Below are positions 10,948 to 23,187 of a DNA stretch of 64,000 nucleotides, in pieces. A program made the translations under genes and the position numbers. Below the pieces are notes generated by a model. It was not told the DNA's origin, did no database searches, and saw nothing but the letters and a program-made list of their open reading frames with translations. How positions within the stretch are numbered: the stretch's first letter is position 1; every line of letters starts with the position of its first letter. The stretch spans positions 12,503,255 to 12,567,254 of the forward strand of contig JAJEKV010000011.1 of the NCBI GenBank assembly GCA_021234155.1, given 5' to 3'. This stretch comes from Isoetes taiwanensis (taxonomy: Eukaryota; Streptophyta; Lycopodiopsida; Isoetales; Isoetaceae).

Positions 10948-12600
10948 TGTGACGCTCTAGGATAATATACGCATGAATACGTGATATTATAATCGACATC
11001 GCCACTAGTACGCGGTCGACTTAGACGACATGTACGTACGATCGACCATAAAGGGGTAGTACCCTAGGGTACAACCCAGGACCGATTATATTGCACATGC
11101 TAAGACCACATGTGAATATAATATCCTTTGCCATGTGGCAATAGCCCATTAACCAATCAGGGCCCAGCCCTAAAGTCGTAGATAAAGGCATAAACCCTAA
11201 AAGGGAAACCCTTTCAGCCCCAGCCCCATAAGTCGATTGGAGCAGCAAAGGGACGCCGCTGCGAACGGAAGCGGAGGAACCGACATTTCTTAGCAAAGCA
11301 GCCCATCCAAGCCAAAGAATCTCGAGATTCAAAGAAGATGGACGCCTTCAGAGGAGGGAAGCCAGCCAAGAAGCCGTTAGTGGTTGATCCGATAGTTAGA
11401 TCCGAAGTTTTCAGTCCTCATTCCATAGGATTAGTGTTCATTCTTGGCTATAGGCTACCCCTCTACAAAATAAGAATGATAGATACTAACAAAGGAACCT
11501 AACCATGTATGATTAGGTAGATTAGAATAGATATATTCTATTGTTTCAGTTCTCATGTGATGTTATTGTGACATTCTATGCGCCACTCTTGTGTATTGGG
11601 AAGGGGGGTAGAGACCCGAGCCCAAGTAGTTGTATGATCATAGTTTTAGCCCATTAATTCCCACCACGCGGCCTGGGCATAGGAGCCCGCCTGGGTCGGG
11701 TGGCGGAGCTAGACCGGGCCGACAAGGGAGGACTTGTCTATTCACGGGCTGATCTCGGCCCGGGCGCCAGAAGATGGCCGGGGAACATTGTGAGCTAGGG
11801 CCTGATACCTGCACCGCGGAGGGCAGGGGTATGGGCTCACACACTCGTGGGTGATGCGCCGCCTTCCAAAGGAGTTCAAGTCGATACGAAGCAAAGGGGC
11901 TCTCTAGCTCGCCTGTGGATAGCATGAACCTTCGAGGAGAGAGATCTCCTCCCGCCTCATTGGGACCGGGAGATACAACCCAAGAGTAGTAGCCCCCGGC
12001 TATTCACCCCAGGGCTACGGCCAGCTCCAATACTTTTCAGCCTATCCGCAGAGTATGCACAGAGGGGCGGATGGAGTGGACTACCCAACGCCATGTTCCT
12101 TTGCCGCCAAATCCATTTGCCATGACTTCGGCCCGCATTGCTCTCCTGAGACCCCAAGCCGCCGGGCCGATCCCCATGAGTCGAGCCCGGGTAGGTTCCT
12201 CCCTATGTTATGTTGATGTACTGATGTGTGATGCAGCTACTGTGATATGGTGGACCACCCTTCGAGGTGGGTATATTATTATTGTTCGATGCTATGTGCT
12301 CATATTTTGTTTACGCCCGCTGTTAGGTCGATCCCGAGGGAGACGGGATGAATGACACGCCCATTCTTCCCCGCCGGGTTCTTGGCCACCATCGAGGGCC
12401 CGGCGTTAGGTGGACGGCCTCACATCACGACAGATGCTGGTTTGAGGGATGATCTCCAGCTTGTATACGATCGGGCATCGATATGAGCCGGGGCCGCAAA
12501 TGGTATCGAGCTCATCTTGGCGCACTGTGATCGAAAGCACCGAATCAAAACCCTATAGGGAACTAACTCATCTAGACATTCATCCTTGAGATAAAAGCCC
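10948..12600 (+). repeat. Chromovirus 3' LTR (copy 1, right end unresolved)
   Basis: Starts TGTGACGCTCTAGG directly after the polypurine tract, a standard LTR start. No 5' LTR lies in the window, so the right border is a guess; sequence of similar character runs to about 12600. It includes a short ACCCTAAAAGGGAAACCCTT hairpin near 11193. The counterpart begins at 40760. Confidence 0.6.
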
Positions 12601-12752
12601 AAGCACAAACCTCGAGTAGGGAAAATTTTTTCTCCCGGGTAGAGTTAGTAATTATCTAAGATTAGGATAATTAGAGAACATAGGTAAGATAGAACAAAAC
12701 AAATAAATAGCACTTAAGAGATCCTACTAAATTTCAAGCACTTTTTATTAAT

Positions 12753-12819
12753 GATTCCAAGAGTGCGCCAGAGCATGTTAGGTTCAGACCTAATGGCCCT
12801 CTCACAAGACTCTTAGAGT
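12753..12819. repeat. Nested hairpin element HP1 (copy 1, degraded)
   Basis: Outer arms are CAAGAGTGCGC and a damaged right arm reading ACAAGACTCTTAGAG where copy 2 has GCGCACTCTTAGAG. The inner TTAGGTTC/AGACCTAA arms are partly paired. Counterpart 42577-42643. Confidence 0.75.
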
Positions 12820-12963
12820 AATCACCCCATATGAACCCTAGAACTTGACCTTAGGAACTCCAAATGGTAAAATAAAAGATGAAATCCCAATCAAAAAAGC
12901 TCAAATAGCTAGGATTGTATGTTAAAACATCGAAAAACATTATACAAGTCACTTTTGAACAAC

Positions 12964-13032
12964 GATTTCCAAGAGTGCGCCAGAGCATAGTTAGGTTCCC
13001 ACCTAACACCCTCCCACAAGACTCTTAGAGTC
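12964..13032. repeat. Nested hairpin element HP2 (copy 1, degraded)
   Basis: Same architecture as HP1. The right arm again reads ACAAGACTCTTAGAG, while copy 2 (42791-42858) has the intact GCGCACTCTTAGAG. Confidence 0.78.
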
Positions 13033-13174
13033 ATCCCTAAAAGTGATCCTTAAAATTGATTATAAATTAATCAAAGGGTCAAAGTAATAATAGGATCTTG
13101 CTTAGAATGCTTAAATTAGTGGGTAACAAAGATGTAAATTGTGTAAATTGGATGTGTTGGAGCAGAAGGCCGAC

Positions 13175-13240
13175 GACTCCAAGAGTGCGCTGCACCACGC
13201 TTAGGTCCCGACCTAACCCCTCCTCGCGCACTCTTAGAGC
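13175..13240. repeat. Nested hairpin element HP3 (copy 1)
   Basis: GACTCCAAGAGTGCGC at the left and GCGCACTCTTAGAGC at the right, with TTAGGTC/GACCTAA inside. It lies about 170 bp upstream of the TATA box of the H3-like gene. Confidence 0.85.
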
Positions 13241-13340
13241 CATTCAAGAAGCAGCACCAAACAAGACCCCAATTTCTCAAGAGGAGGAGACTTTCGCCAA
13301 AGAAACCAACCGTAAGACTAGTTCGACCAAACCCTAAACC

Positions 13341-13347
13341 TATAAAT
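13341..13347 (+). promoter_or_regulatory. TATA box of H3-like gene (copy 1)
   Basis: TATAAAT preceded by AAACCCTAA (telo-box-like) and followed about 100 bp later by the ATG at 13446. Conserved with 43172-43178. Confidence 0.6.
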
Positions 13348-13445
13348 TACGGGACATAGGCTCATTTTTTAGGTTTCTTCCAGTGTTTCCACGAGCCCTT
13401 CTCATTAGCCGATCTTTTGGCTCGCCCAACTCGGGGCCATATACA

Positions 13446-14621
13446 ATGGCTAGGACCAAACAAACCGCCTGCAAGCCAAAGAAGAACGATAGGCCCAAAT
13501 ACCAAGTGCTCGCAGCAGTAACGTAAGCTCAAAGATGCCGACGACAAACCAAGGCGACATGGAGAGGAGGCCTAGGTATTACAGGAATTTGGAGAAGAGG
13601 CGGAGGAAAGAAGAAAAGGCCAAGAAGAAAGAAGAAAAGGCAAAGAGAAGAGAGGAAAGAGCAAAGAGGAAGGAGGAGAAAGCGAGAAGAAAAGCAGATG
13701 AGGAGGTCCCAGAAGCAGAAGACGACCAATGGCGGGAACAAAGAACCAAGAATAGAGAGGATCCCGACCCCAAAGGAAAAAGGTAATGACTCAAGAGCCC
13801 CCACGTAAGAAGAGGAGAACCTCGGTCGGCGTAACCATAAAAGAACCAACCGAAGACGAACAACCCCCAGCTTCGTCAGAAGACACTGATGATATAGCGG
13901 AATTCTTGGAGGCAACCCTTCTCGGAACGGGAGAATCCTCACGCAAGGCTTCTAACCTCAACCCGAAAACAGATGAAACTGGGCGAGGAAGAGCCAATCC
14001 CAACTCCAAACGCAGCTGAGACACAGATTAACCTACCCCCGCCGTTGCCCCCACCATTTTTGGAATGGCAAGAAGCAAAGAAGCTAGATGCAGAGAAGGG
14101 AACCGGCAAGAAAGCAACCAAAATCGCCTGGAGTCGTATAACTTTGGGGCCGGAAAGGAGGTACAAGAAAGAATTGGCGTGACTACAAAGTATATAAGAA
14201 GATGCACGAGGACTACGCCGCCTATTACGAAGCAAATAGAGTCAAAGCAAATGGGTTGAGGGAGGCCAACTCGAGAAGCATTCCAGCCAAACCCCGCCTT
14301 AACCGCCAAACCCCCAAGAAGCCTCGGAAGAGATCCCAAGACTCTCCTTTTGCCGAGCACTACGAAATCAAACACTTCCAAAGGAGCTACGGATTCCTCA
14401 TCCCAAGAGCAAAGATTCCGAGGTTCGTCCGAGAAATCTTGTGGGAGTTCGACCCCAACAAGCGAGTAACCAACGACATGTTACTCGCTTTACAAGAAGC
14501 AGCAGAGATGGAGGTCGTACAGCACTTCGAAGATTCATTGGCATGCACTCTCCATGCAAAAAGAGTCACCCTTCAACCAAAGGATATGAAATTGGCGAAA
14601 TACATCAAGAGGAAAGACTAA
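13446..14621 (+). pseudogene. Giant histone H3-like gene (copy 1, frame-disrupted)
   Basis: Starts MARTKQTACKP (Arg8 reads Cys here) and hits an in-frame stop about 20 codons later where copy 2 reads AEQKLKDADD. The K/E-rich segment at 13559-13786, the PPRKKRRTS frame from 13786 and the histone fold (REILWEFDPNKRV...LALQEAAE...HAKRVTL) ending at 14621 are all recognisable, but at least four indels separate them. Most differences from copy 2 fall on CAG, CTG or CCGG words. It may be a true pseudogene or an artefact of poor base calling at those sites. Confidence 0.85.
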
Positions 14622-14729
14622 TAGAAGGAAAATCTGATGTATAAAATTTTGAATAATAAAATATATAGTCGTTTTGTGCATTCATTAGGCACAGTATTAG
14701 TTTTGAGCAATTGGAGTAATTTAGCCAGC

Positions 14730-14797
14730 GACTCCAAGAGTGCGCCAGAGCATAGTTAGGTCCCGACCTAACCTCCTCCTCGCGCACTCTTAGAGTC
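14730..14797. repeat. Nested hairpin element HP4 (copy 1)
   Basis: Intact: outer arms GACTCCAAGAGTGCGC / GCGCACTCTTAGAGTC (15 of 16 pair), inner arms GTTAGGTC / GACCTAAC (8 of 8). It lies 108 bp downstream of the H3-like stop codon. Confidence 0.9.
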
Positions 14798-14936
14798 ATC
14801 CGGCCAACTGCTGCCTTGATTAACCTTATTTGTTCAAAACGTGGTAATTAAACAAAGAAACTCGCAATTAAGAAGAAAAAGTAATAGGAATTACCCTTCC
14901 AAATGGACATTTTGCAGCCATAGACACAATATGAAG

Positions 14937-15005
14937 GACTCCCAAGAGTGCGCCAGAGCATACTTAGGTCCCAACCTAACACCCCTCCCGCGCACTCTTA
15001 GAGTC
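14937..15005. repeat. Nested hairpin element HP5 (copy 1)
   Basis: Outer arms as HP4; inner pair TTAGGTC/CAACCTAA has one mismatch. It starts 207 bp after HP4 and lies about 180 bp upstream of the next TATA box. Confidence 0.88.
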
Positions 15006-15186
15006 GCCCGACTTTCCCAAGTTCATAACTTGAGCTAGACATACCCAAAACGACCAAAATTTGTTGCATTAGAACCCTGAGACTGTAGACAAGCCACTTC
15101 TAGACTCAAATTAACCAAGAAACATTGGCCTTCATCCCAAATGTCAGGAGTTTTAGAAACCCTAAAAATTTTAGGGCATAAATTCC

Positions 15187-15194
15187 TATATATA
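15187..15194 (+). promoter_or_regulatory. TATA box of the downstream unknown gene (copy 1)
   Basis: TATATATA preceded by AAACCCTAAAAATTTTAGGG, a telo-box inside a short palindrome, and followed 116 bp later by ATG at 15310. The layout matches the promoter of the H3-like gene. Confidence 0.6.
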
Positions 15195-15309
15195 CCCGCA
15201 AGATAACCCCTAAACCTCAACCACAAAGATCGCCCCCGCGATTGAGGCGATCTTCCAGCTTACTCAGGCGCCCCCACTTCCGTTTGATATCGGCAGTACG
15301 CTCTTCGCC

Positions 15310-16790
15310 ATGGCTACAGAATCCTTCATTAATTGGTATAGCGCCTCCCCCCACATCACTGAAGTAGATGTCAATATAGTATTCCAAGTATTTCAAAAGA
15401 ATTTGACCTTTCAAAGAACCCCAACTCCAATCCTTTCTACCAAAGAAGTCCCGCAAGAATTCCAAGAGAAAGTTGTCCCTAGCTTACGTAAGATACCGCC
15501 ATGCATAGGGTACTTTGTACCAAGGACCGCATTGCAAACAAAATCTCACCATGTACCCAATATTGCCAAAGCATTGAGGAACGAATCCAACCGCTTACCA
15601 ACCTACATGACCCTAACCAAAGAATGGAAAAGTCTTCTCTCCTACAACACAGCCTTTAGCGCCATATCTAGTATATAGGGCGAAAACAAGAATAGGCTTA
15701 ACCATCAATTCAGCCACCGGAGGTCACACCCTTTGGACGCAAGAATGGACGAACGCCTCCCTCGCTTGAGTAATGAAGAGACCATAGCGAAGCATCCAAA
15801 GAGAGTGAATACCCGAGCAGAAAGCGAAGATGACATAGAGGTGGACCCAGAGGAAGAACGCCGTGAAGCGGAACAAGACATCACCCGCCTCGGCGGCGAC
15901 AGACCACCCCAAGGATTGCACAACCAATCGGGTTGGGAATAACAAGTCTAGCACCAATCATAGTCGTCGGACAAGAATACTTGCCGCTAAACGACATCAA
16001 AACCTCCCCCAATGCGCGTGGACAGAGGCTACCGCTAGGTCGATGAACTCCTTCACCTCCTACGGCAACAAATGGATCTAGAAGACTTCATCGACCAAGA
16101 AATCAAGATTTTCCTGCAAATACGAAGCAAATACTTACACAGACACACCATCTCTGACATTGAAGCTTACTTCAAGGCCATCGAGGTATGATGACGTAAG
16201 AACTTCCTACCGAGGAGGAGTTTATAGCACTTCAGAGCAGATGGGAATAAGGGGAAGACAACAAGAGTACTTCAAGGGGAGTCTTCTTCCTCACAAGAAC
16301 AGTAGCAAAATTCCAAGGGAGAGCCACAAACCCGACAAGTGTACTAACGCCTTCCAAGATTATAAGGAATTAGTTCAAGTACCCGGTCGACCAAGATGCA
16401 TCAAGGCACAGGGCACCTCGAGCACGTGGAGGAGTACCCGAGCAAAGACTCAAATATTATCTTCCGCCCTAACGCATCGGTAGAGTAATAATATTTCACA
16501 AGCGCCGTTACCCCACGCGAGAGGAAGTCGCGGCAGATGCCGGTAGCACTTTTGGGATTTGGCATGCACGCACGCCATCGTAAAAGGTCGACCATGTCAT
16601 TTTGGTGAAGCGAAAACAGCCTTTGGGCATTTTCGACTTTGCAAAGACCCCACCTTCGACAAGGTAGGTTGGCGCGACAGCCAGCTCATACCTCCCATAG
16701 ACGGGTGGAAGAGCTAGCATCCGCCATCCGAGGGGATCAGCAAGGGATATACTCAGAACATGGGAAGTACAAAGAGGTACAGCCCACTTT
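15310..16790 (+). pseudogene. Unknown gene remnant downstream of H3-like gene (copy 1)
   Basis: A 122-residue frame from the first ATG after the TATA box begins MATESFINWYSASPHITEVD and runs to 15678. Further pieces in shifting frames include an acidic stretch at 15733-15940 (ESEDDIEVDPEEERRE) and RKQPLGIFDFAK near 16620. I recognise no family. It might be a gag-like or chromatin gene; neither is shown. Copy 2 keeps a better middle (KVVPSLRKIHAMHRVLCTKD region) but breaks elsewhere, so the two copies complement each other. Confidence 0.45.
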
Positions 16791-16819
16791 AATTAAATAC
16801 TTTTTTAGAAATAAATTAT

Positions 16820-17810
16820 ATAGAATAGAATAGAATAGAATAGTTTTTTAACGTCCACTTGAGACCAATAGGTCATGGGACCCATACAATGGGCTAGTAC
16901 AATCATTACTACTAGGATTAAAAACTCTCTCTAAAGGTTTTCAAGGGAAAACCTTTGCAGAATGATGATACTAGACAAGCTTAGATAATGACTACCGAGG
17001 GCTCAGAATTGCGCACGCTTATCTAGAACCTCAAGTATATATAATGCCAAGTCATGCACGATGGTGTGCCGGAAGTTGTGGAAGCGCGGAATGGAATGCT
17101 AAGGTCGAAAAAATGATTCCTGACTATCTCAAAAGCGGGCAACTCCGTAAGAGTATGGCTTTCATCTTCAATAACCCAGAATCGGCAACAGTACATAGTC
17201 TCGCTTCGCTGCAATTGCGGCCGCCCCATCTACCCGCCTCAACCAGACTGTGGGACCCCGCGGCGAATTGATGCAATAGCTACAAGCTTGTTCCCGACAA
17301 TGAAGCAAGCAAATAAGCTTGGGGCCCCGTGCCAAAGTGGGATTTATGTGTGCATGATAATGACCAGCCACTTGGGCCAAAGTAATCAATGGCTCCATAT
17401 CTTTTGAGAAAAAAAAAACGACCATTAAGATATTGTTGCAAAAGCTCAGATCAAATCGCAAGCATCGCAAAGGTTTCGCTGTAATGTTCCAATGGGCAAA
17501 CCATGTAGTGCAATGCTCTTTCCAACATCGCTTCAAACGCGAGAGATTCAGCCATGGCAAGTGCAAGAACATGATACCTAACATCATCCATGTGGTGCAC
17601 CTTGCAGATATAGTGGAGATGGCGCTTCATAGCAGAATGTTGAAGAGGCCAAAAACCACCCTTTTAATTCGAGCCAAATGAAACACATCAGACCTTTTAA
17701 TATTAGATATATAACCAAATTACACACCATCAAGTGCATCATGTTCATGTGAGTACCAAAGCGTTGGTATTGTACCCATATACATTTATACATCTTATTT
17801 TTAATATTTA
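16820..17810 (-). mobile_element. 5'-truncated LINE, 3' end only (copy 1)
   Basis: On the minus strand the fragment carries the C-terminal zinc-knuckle region of a LINE ORF2 (EDESHTLTELPAFEIVRNHF in copy 1; EDESHTLLSCPAFEI in copy 2) and ends in a (TTCTA)n tail, read as TAGAA units at 16820-16843 on the plus strand. A hairpin with AACC arms (AAAGGTTTTCAAGGGAAAACC) precedes the tail. RT and endonuclease are missing. It shares its 3' end style with the larger LINE at 18157-23187. Confidence 0.75.
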
Positions 17811-18156
17811 ACAATATATAGGATTAAAAACCCAAAGATATAGGATCACAACATTATTTTACAATCCATCTTGCAAATCCATTGCATATGAGCTAATTTT
17901 TATGCAAGCGTAAAACCTAGAGTTTAATGACGGGCTTTTAGAAAAAAAAAAGCTCGCCACAGACAAGGGTGCTAAAACGATAATGAAATTGGAACAATCG
18001 AGTAGCACAGAGGTTGCAAACATGGAGATAGCTATAGAAACTCATTGTATGTTAGGTAGTTATTCACATTCATTGTGCAACAGCCACAACCCATTCATAC
18101 TTCGTTGATTTACTAGATCCATTCTATTCCTTTCTTATTGATCAATAAATAAAAGC
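17811..18156. repeat. AT-rich module, left part split by the LINE (copy 1)
   Basis: Carries the dispersed module with landmarks CACAACATTATTTTACAATCC, GAAACTCATTGTATG and GATCAATAAATAAAAGCAAG. The module recurs whole or in part at 23340-23714, 47710-48028, 53270-53640, 56480-56830, 56990-57358, 60870-61220 and 61380-61748. No coding potential. Confidence 0.8.
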
Positions 18157-18180
18157 AAGGAAGGAAGGAAGGAAGGAAGG
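18157..18180 (-). repeat. LINE 3' tail microsatellite (copy 1)
   Basis: (AAGG)n on the plus strand, that is (CCTT)n at the element's 3' end. The insertion target itself supplies GCAAGG, so the tail may have grown from the target. Confidence 0.8.
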
Positions 18181-21100
18181 TACTTTTATCGCCCACGAGA
18201 CCAATCGGCCTATGGGACCCAATACAAAAACGCAGCAAGCGGATTACCGCCTGGATTAAAACCCCCGCCTCAAGGGTTTTCGAGGGAAAACCGCGGCGCG
18301 AATCACCACCGACAAACCGTGGCTAATCATATAAAATGCGTAAACATCCCAATATATACAAGCCATGCACCACCCCGTAGTGCCTAGTCACGGACAGCCA
18401 AAGGGGGCAAATGTGACTCAGGTCCGGGCACTCGGATGTATGACCCTGTGGCACGCATCGACGGCGGTGTTCATCAAAGAAATGCAAGGGCACGGCCGTA
18501 CCGCATTTAAGGAGCGTGATCCGCCCTGACCGAATCAACACCGGGCAACTCGAAAGTGTGAGACTCATCCTCAATGGCACCCGCTTGATGAAGACCGACA
18601 GAGCCCTCGCCCTAGCTGGGCTCCCCCAATCCACCCGCCTGCCTCTCGAGCGCGAAGATGGTGGGCACCTCAGGCGTAATGGAGGCAATGAGTTCCGGCG
18701 CTTTTCGTGGGCAAATTGGAACGCAGTGTAGAGCTGTGGCCCCCCCAACACGGGGTTGATGTGCTCCTTTGTAATGGGCCATTTTGACCTGCTTCTAGAG
18801 CAATGGGGTCCCGTGAGCTTGCCAAGGAAACAAGCATCTAGGGTACTCCCCCGCAGTCGCCACGACGGTCAGCCGCTAAATCAGACGACTGGGTTCTCTC
18901 GCGACGCTCCATCCGGGCGAACCACCCATCTTCTTACCCCTCCAACAAAGCCCTAAGCCGCCAAGGACTCATGGCCACAAGTAAGCCAAAAAGGAGCCGA
19001 AAGCATCACCCATAGTAACCACTTTCAAAATAGACGGCGTGTCTATCAAGGGGTCGCCAATGAAGCGGCAAGAATCCAGCTCTGCAGCAGACCGATAGGG
19101 GACCGAAGGTTTCACCCCAAGTGCCCGTGGCTAAAATGCCTTCTGCGACTCGCCCAAGTCATTCCGTGTCGCCAGAAGAGACGACCGCCCCAAACCTCGA
19201 CCCCGCATGTAAGGACAGCTCACCAAGGTTCTAATGATGTGACCGATGGCCCCCAATCATATAGCTCGGCCTCGGTGACATTGTTCTGCATGGCATGCGC
19301 CTCTTCCGGCCGTCACCCGCAGCGATAGACGCCTCCCCAGCCAGAAAGAGGGAGGGGAACTCACCCCTAGGGTACTTGTAGGTGGGCGGACGCCCACGTC
19401 GGCCCCCGATATGTGAGTGCAGAGGCATGGGGTGACGGAAGAGGATATGAGAACCACCCCGGTCTTGGCCGATTGACGCATGTGTCTCAGAGTCCCGACA
19501 AAATGTGTCTAGGGCATCCAGTGAGATCGATAGCTTCGGGTGTGGGCCAAGCCAACATCGCCGCGATAGATGAGTCGGCGATGACCCGGTGCAAAAGTCA
19601 GATGCCATCCCCCATGCTCGCAGTTGTGGCTCTAACCGACAATGTAGAGGCCAAAAAGTGTTGGCGCAGAGGGGGCAACCTCGCCGACCCCGATACCATC
19701 GGGTGAATGCTTGGTCTGGCCGCAATGATCCCCGCCAAAACAACTCTCATACAACCTCGTGATATGGCATTCTCGCATGTGCAAATGGAGCCCCAGCTGA
19801 CGCAGCTTAGCCCACGTTTTTCCCTGGGACCAGACAAAAGCCTTTTGGCGGTCCACAAAGCAAAGAATACAAGTCCACCGATGATTCCGGCCGTTTTCAA
19901 TCGCGCCCGCAGCCAGAAGATATGGTCAATCGCTGAGTGGGACTGGTCGAAAAGCCTCGCTCAGGTGAGGGTCTCGACATCCCGCCTCGGCCACCGGTCA
20001 ATCAATCACCGCCGAGAATGCCACCAACAATTAAGCAAATACTAAATCGACCATGATCGTCCTGTAATTGGTCGGACAAAGGTGGGTCGCCTCGGGCCTT
20101 TGTGAATGGGGAACAACCCCGCTTAGGGTCCATTGTCGGGGAAACCCTCCTCCGCAATGCTCTGAATGTGGTAGTGAGGACCGCACAAGCCGTCTTCCCT
20201 CCCACTTTGAGTAACTCGCCCGGTGATACCATCGAGGTCACCGCCTTCCCATTAGCTAGCCGCTGTGCCCTCCTCAACATCCTCGCCCACGAAACCAATG
20301 GGGGGCCATCCCGCGGGGGTATGGGCGCACGCCCCCCGGGCGGTCATAGAGTCAGCCGCAAGCACCGCTCCCACCGCCCGGGTGATGTCCCCAGAGGGCT
20401 GGGCTGGCCTTCGAAGCACTCTCATGCCAAAGGTTCGAGGATGAGGTCCAGCAGGCCGAACATCTCCCCGACGATGCCAGCAAGGTACCGCGCCTTGTGT
20501 CCTTCAGATGGGCGCAGTATCGGTGGTGGCCCGCAAGCTGCACCGGATCCGCATGTGACGGAAATGCCGCCATGCCTTTTACACCGCATCAAACCATCTA
20601 CATACGGAATGTTGCTGACCCCGAAAGGCGACGGGTCCGCCAAAGCACCGGCCCCGCCGCATCCCGTAATAGCGAAGTCACCGGGTTCTGGCACGCTTTA
20701 GTGTGGAGGTTCCAGTAATTACCGGGAGGGCGCCCATGAGCATCTTGCCAGTAGTCCTCCGGGCAAGCCATAATCGAAGTCTCAACTGAGGGGACTACGA
20801 GGGCGGGTATAGTGGGGTTCTCGCGCCGCCAAAACCAGGTCCAAATAAAAGTGGGAGGTGATCTCGAAGTCGACCTCCTCATCCCGGACCGCCTCCGGCG
20901 CTCCACCCGGAACGACCGATGAGATGCATATCTTGCGAACTACAAGCACATAGTCCACCACACTAGACCCTCCCCCGATTGTCCTCGCCTCGCATGCACT
21001 TTTTGGTGAATCGCCACCGTGGAAAGGCCATTGCAAATTATCAAGTCAAAAAATGCCACATAGCAGAGCAACTCGTCACAAAGCGAGTGACTGCCGTCAT

Positions 21101-23187
21101 CCGACTACATGGGCCGTGCATTTCATGAAAGGCAGGACATCGCAATGAGGGGGTCAAGCCGCATGGGCTGCTCTACTCCCCGTCCGCATTGAAATCTCCA
21201 AGAAGGACGAACTTACCCAACCGCCGATGTCGGCCAGATGTCATCATATAGATCGACATATCGGGTCCATCCTATCCGCATCGGGTGGTCATGATAGAAG
21301 GTGCCGGTCAAGGTGAGGGAAATAACAAAGCGGCCGTAAAAGAGGGTTGCCACTGGTATTATGCACACGAACCCGGCACCGGCCTGTCCGGGTTCCGTCT
21401 TCCTCGAGGGTAAACCGAATGTGCCAAGGTTGTCCGTAGTAGCAAGCCACTCCCCATGACCCCGCTTGTCCCTGCATGTGCATTGAAGACCGAAAATGTT
21501 GGTAACCCTCGGCAAATCGTAGCTCAGGCTCAAAGATGCTCCCATGTTCCATGAGGAAGATGAGATCCATACCGGCCGCCACGGAAAGTTCGGGACCGCC
21601 CCCTTCGCCAAGGGAAGCCTCGACATTCCATGAGACCACCCGAGGCACAATTTCTATTTGTCGCCAGGGATGGTGGCGCGCAAAATCGAAGTCACAGGGA
21701 GGGACGGGAAGCGAGAGGTCGAGTGAGAAGTAGATGGAGCGAGGCAAAGATGTGGTCGGGAGAGGGCATGGGCCGCGAGGGAGCGTGGAGTAGGAGCGTG
21801 GAGAAGGGGGTCGTGGGTAGTAGAAGCGTAAGCGTGGCCGCTGGGTACCGGGGGTTGGGGCTGCTGGTCCGGCAGCAAAGAGCGTGCCGTCGGAAATGTG
21901 CATCCCCGCCGAACCAACTCCCTGCACCCCCTCGCGGCAATGCCTCTAACCCCTCGACAAGCTCCGCCTCGCGGCGGCTCCCCGCCAGACGGTGTGAGGT
22001 CCCGGCCCACGCATGTGGATGTCCTTCAACATCCGCCCCCGGGCGCAATATGGCATCACGCACTGCATCCGCAACCGAATATGACAATGCTGCCACGGCC
22101 GGGCAACAGGAAATCCCCATGCCGCCGCCGGTGAAATGAACTGCCTCGAATGTCATCCATCGAGAATGTGTTCGGATGTGGGCTGGGCGACTCTCCCCGC
22201 CGCCTGCATGCCTCAACTACCGTGATTGTGGCCTCTCCGCCAAGGCCCCGAGTTCTCATGCCGCGGGTCCAAGGTGGGCTGGGCCGGTCCCGTGGCCGGG
22301 GTGGTGGTGGTGGCCGGGATGGCGGAGACCGGGAGTGGCCGATGGCGGAGTGGCCGGAGAGCGGGCCAGCCAGCGGGGGCGGGCCGCCGTGGGAGGCCGT
22401 GGGATAGCGGTCCGAGCCGCCTCTACCCCGCGGAAGTCGGGAGGACAGCTTCTGCGTATTCGGCCGCCGCTTTGGCCATCTCCGCGCGCAGACCGCCGCA
22501 AATTTACTATGAACCCTGTGAGGGAGATTCCCGCTCGGCTCAGGGATTCGCTCCGCAACCCCTGAGCCTGTGCCTGAAAGAAGCGAGATGCGTTTCTCCC
22601 CAAAGAGACACGGGCGGCCGAGGGGTCGGGTTTGTTGTTCCGATCTTTACTCAAGATCCTGAGGTTGGTTCGGCTGTCCCAAGAGCAGCCCGGTTCCCCC
22701 TATGGTGGTGGTCATTTTACCTCTCGACCAAGCCGGTGACAGGACCATCGCTCTCGTGATTGCGCCAGCCCCTCCCCCGTCATGGTGTCCGTGAGTGATG
22801 AACACAGTCTAGGCCCATGGCCCGCATGTCACACCTCCCTGGCCTCCATCACGCCGGGGTGCAAGGCCAAGTCTTCCACATGCAGCGCATGGGTCTCCAA
22901 GCCCAGTGGATAATGGTTTCTTCTCGACTCGACGGCCTTTTTGAGCACATGGGATGCCGAGGACTCCATCTCCATCGCCATGCCAAAAAGGCACCAAGTA
23001 GCCTCAATACTAACACCTAGCCTCCATTCCCGCTTTGACGTGGCTCCACCTCTTCCAGGCGTGGAGTTCCTATGTGGTCCGAGTAATTAATCCTTCCCAC
23101 GGGCCGGCTCACGAGGGGCCTTAGCCTTAGCCCGAGCCTCCTTCTTCATGGAGGATGACTCTCCCCCGCCCATGATGGCCGATCGGG
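18157..23187 (-). mobile_element. Near full-length LINE retrotransposon (copy 1)
   Basis: About 5.03 kb on the minus strand. It contains remnants of ORF1, an apurinic-type endonuclease (RVVSWN near 21650; VVDYVLVV near 20950), reverse transcriptase (VFFALWTAKR, GLYID region at 19.2-20.3 kb) and a C-terminal zinc knuckle near 18450-18550, and ends in a (CCTT)n tail on the element's own strand (plus 18157-18180). Both borders are fixed by comparison with empty sites reading AAAAGCAAGGGTGAACAATG at about 23708 and 56824. All ORFs are broken. Confidence 0.88.

Noticed and set aside
13529-13942. Minus-strand ORFs opposite the H3-like gene, rich in Leu and Phe
   Set aside because: They mirror the Lys/Glu-rich plus-strand codons (AAG/GAG read as CTT/CTC); there is no independent evidence of coding.
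12753-15005. Hairpin cluster as a CRISPR array
   Set aside because: Spacers of 143-147 bp, 68-bp repeats with long arms, eukaryotic context and no cas genes.
21630-22759. Long GC-rich plus-strand ORFs over the LINE 5' region
   Set aside because: They are antisense to LINE ORF1 and endonuclease, Pro/Arg/Gly-rich by composition, and differ between the two copies.
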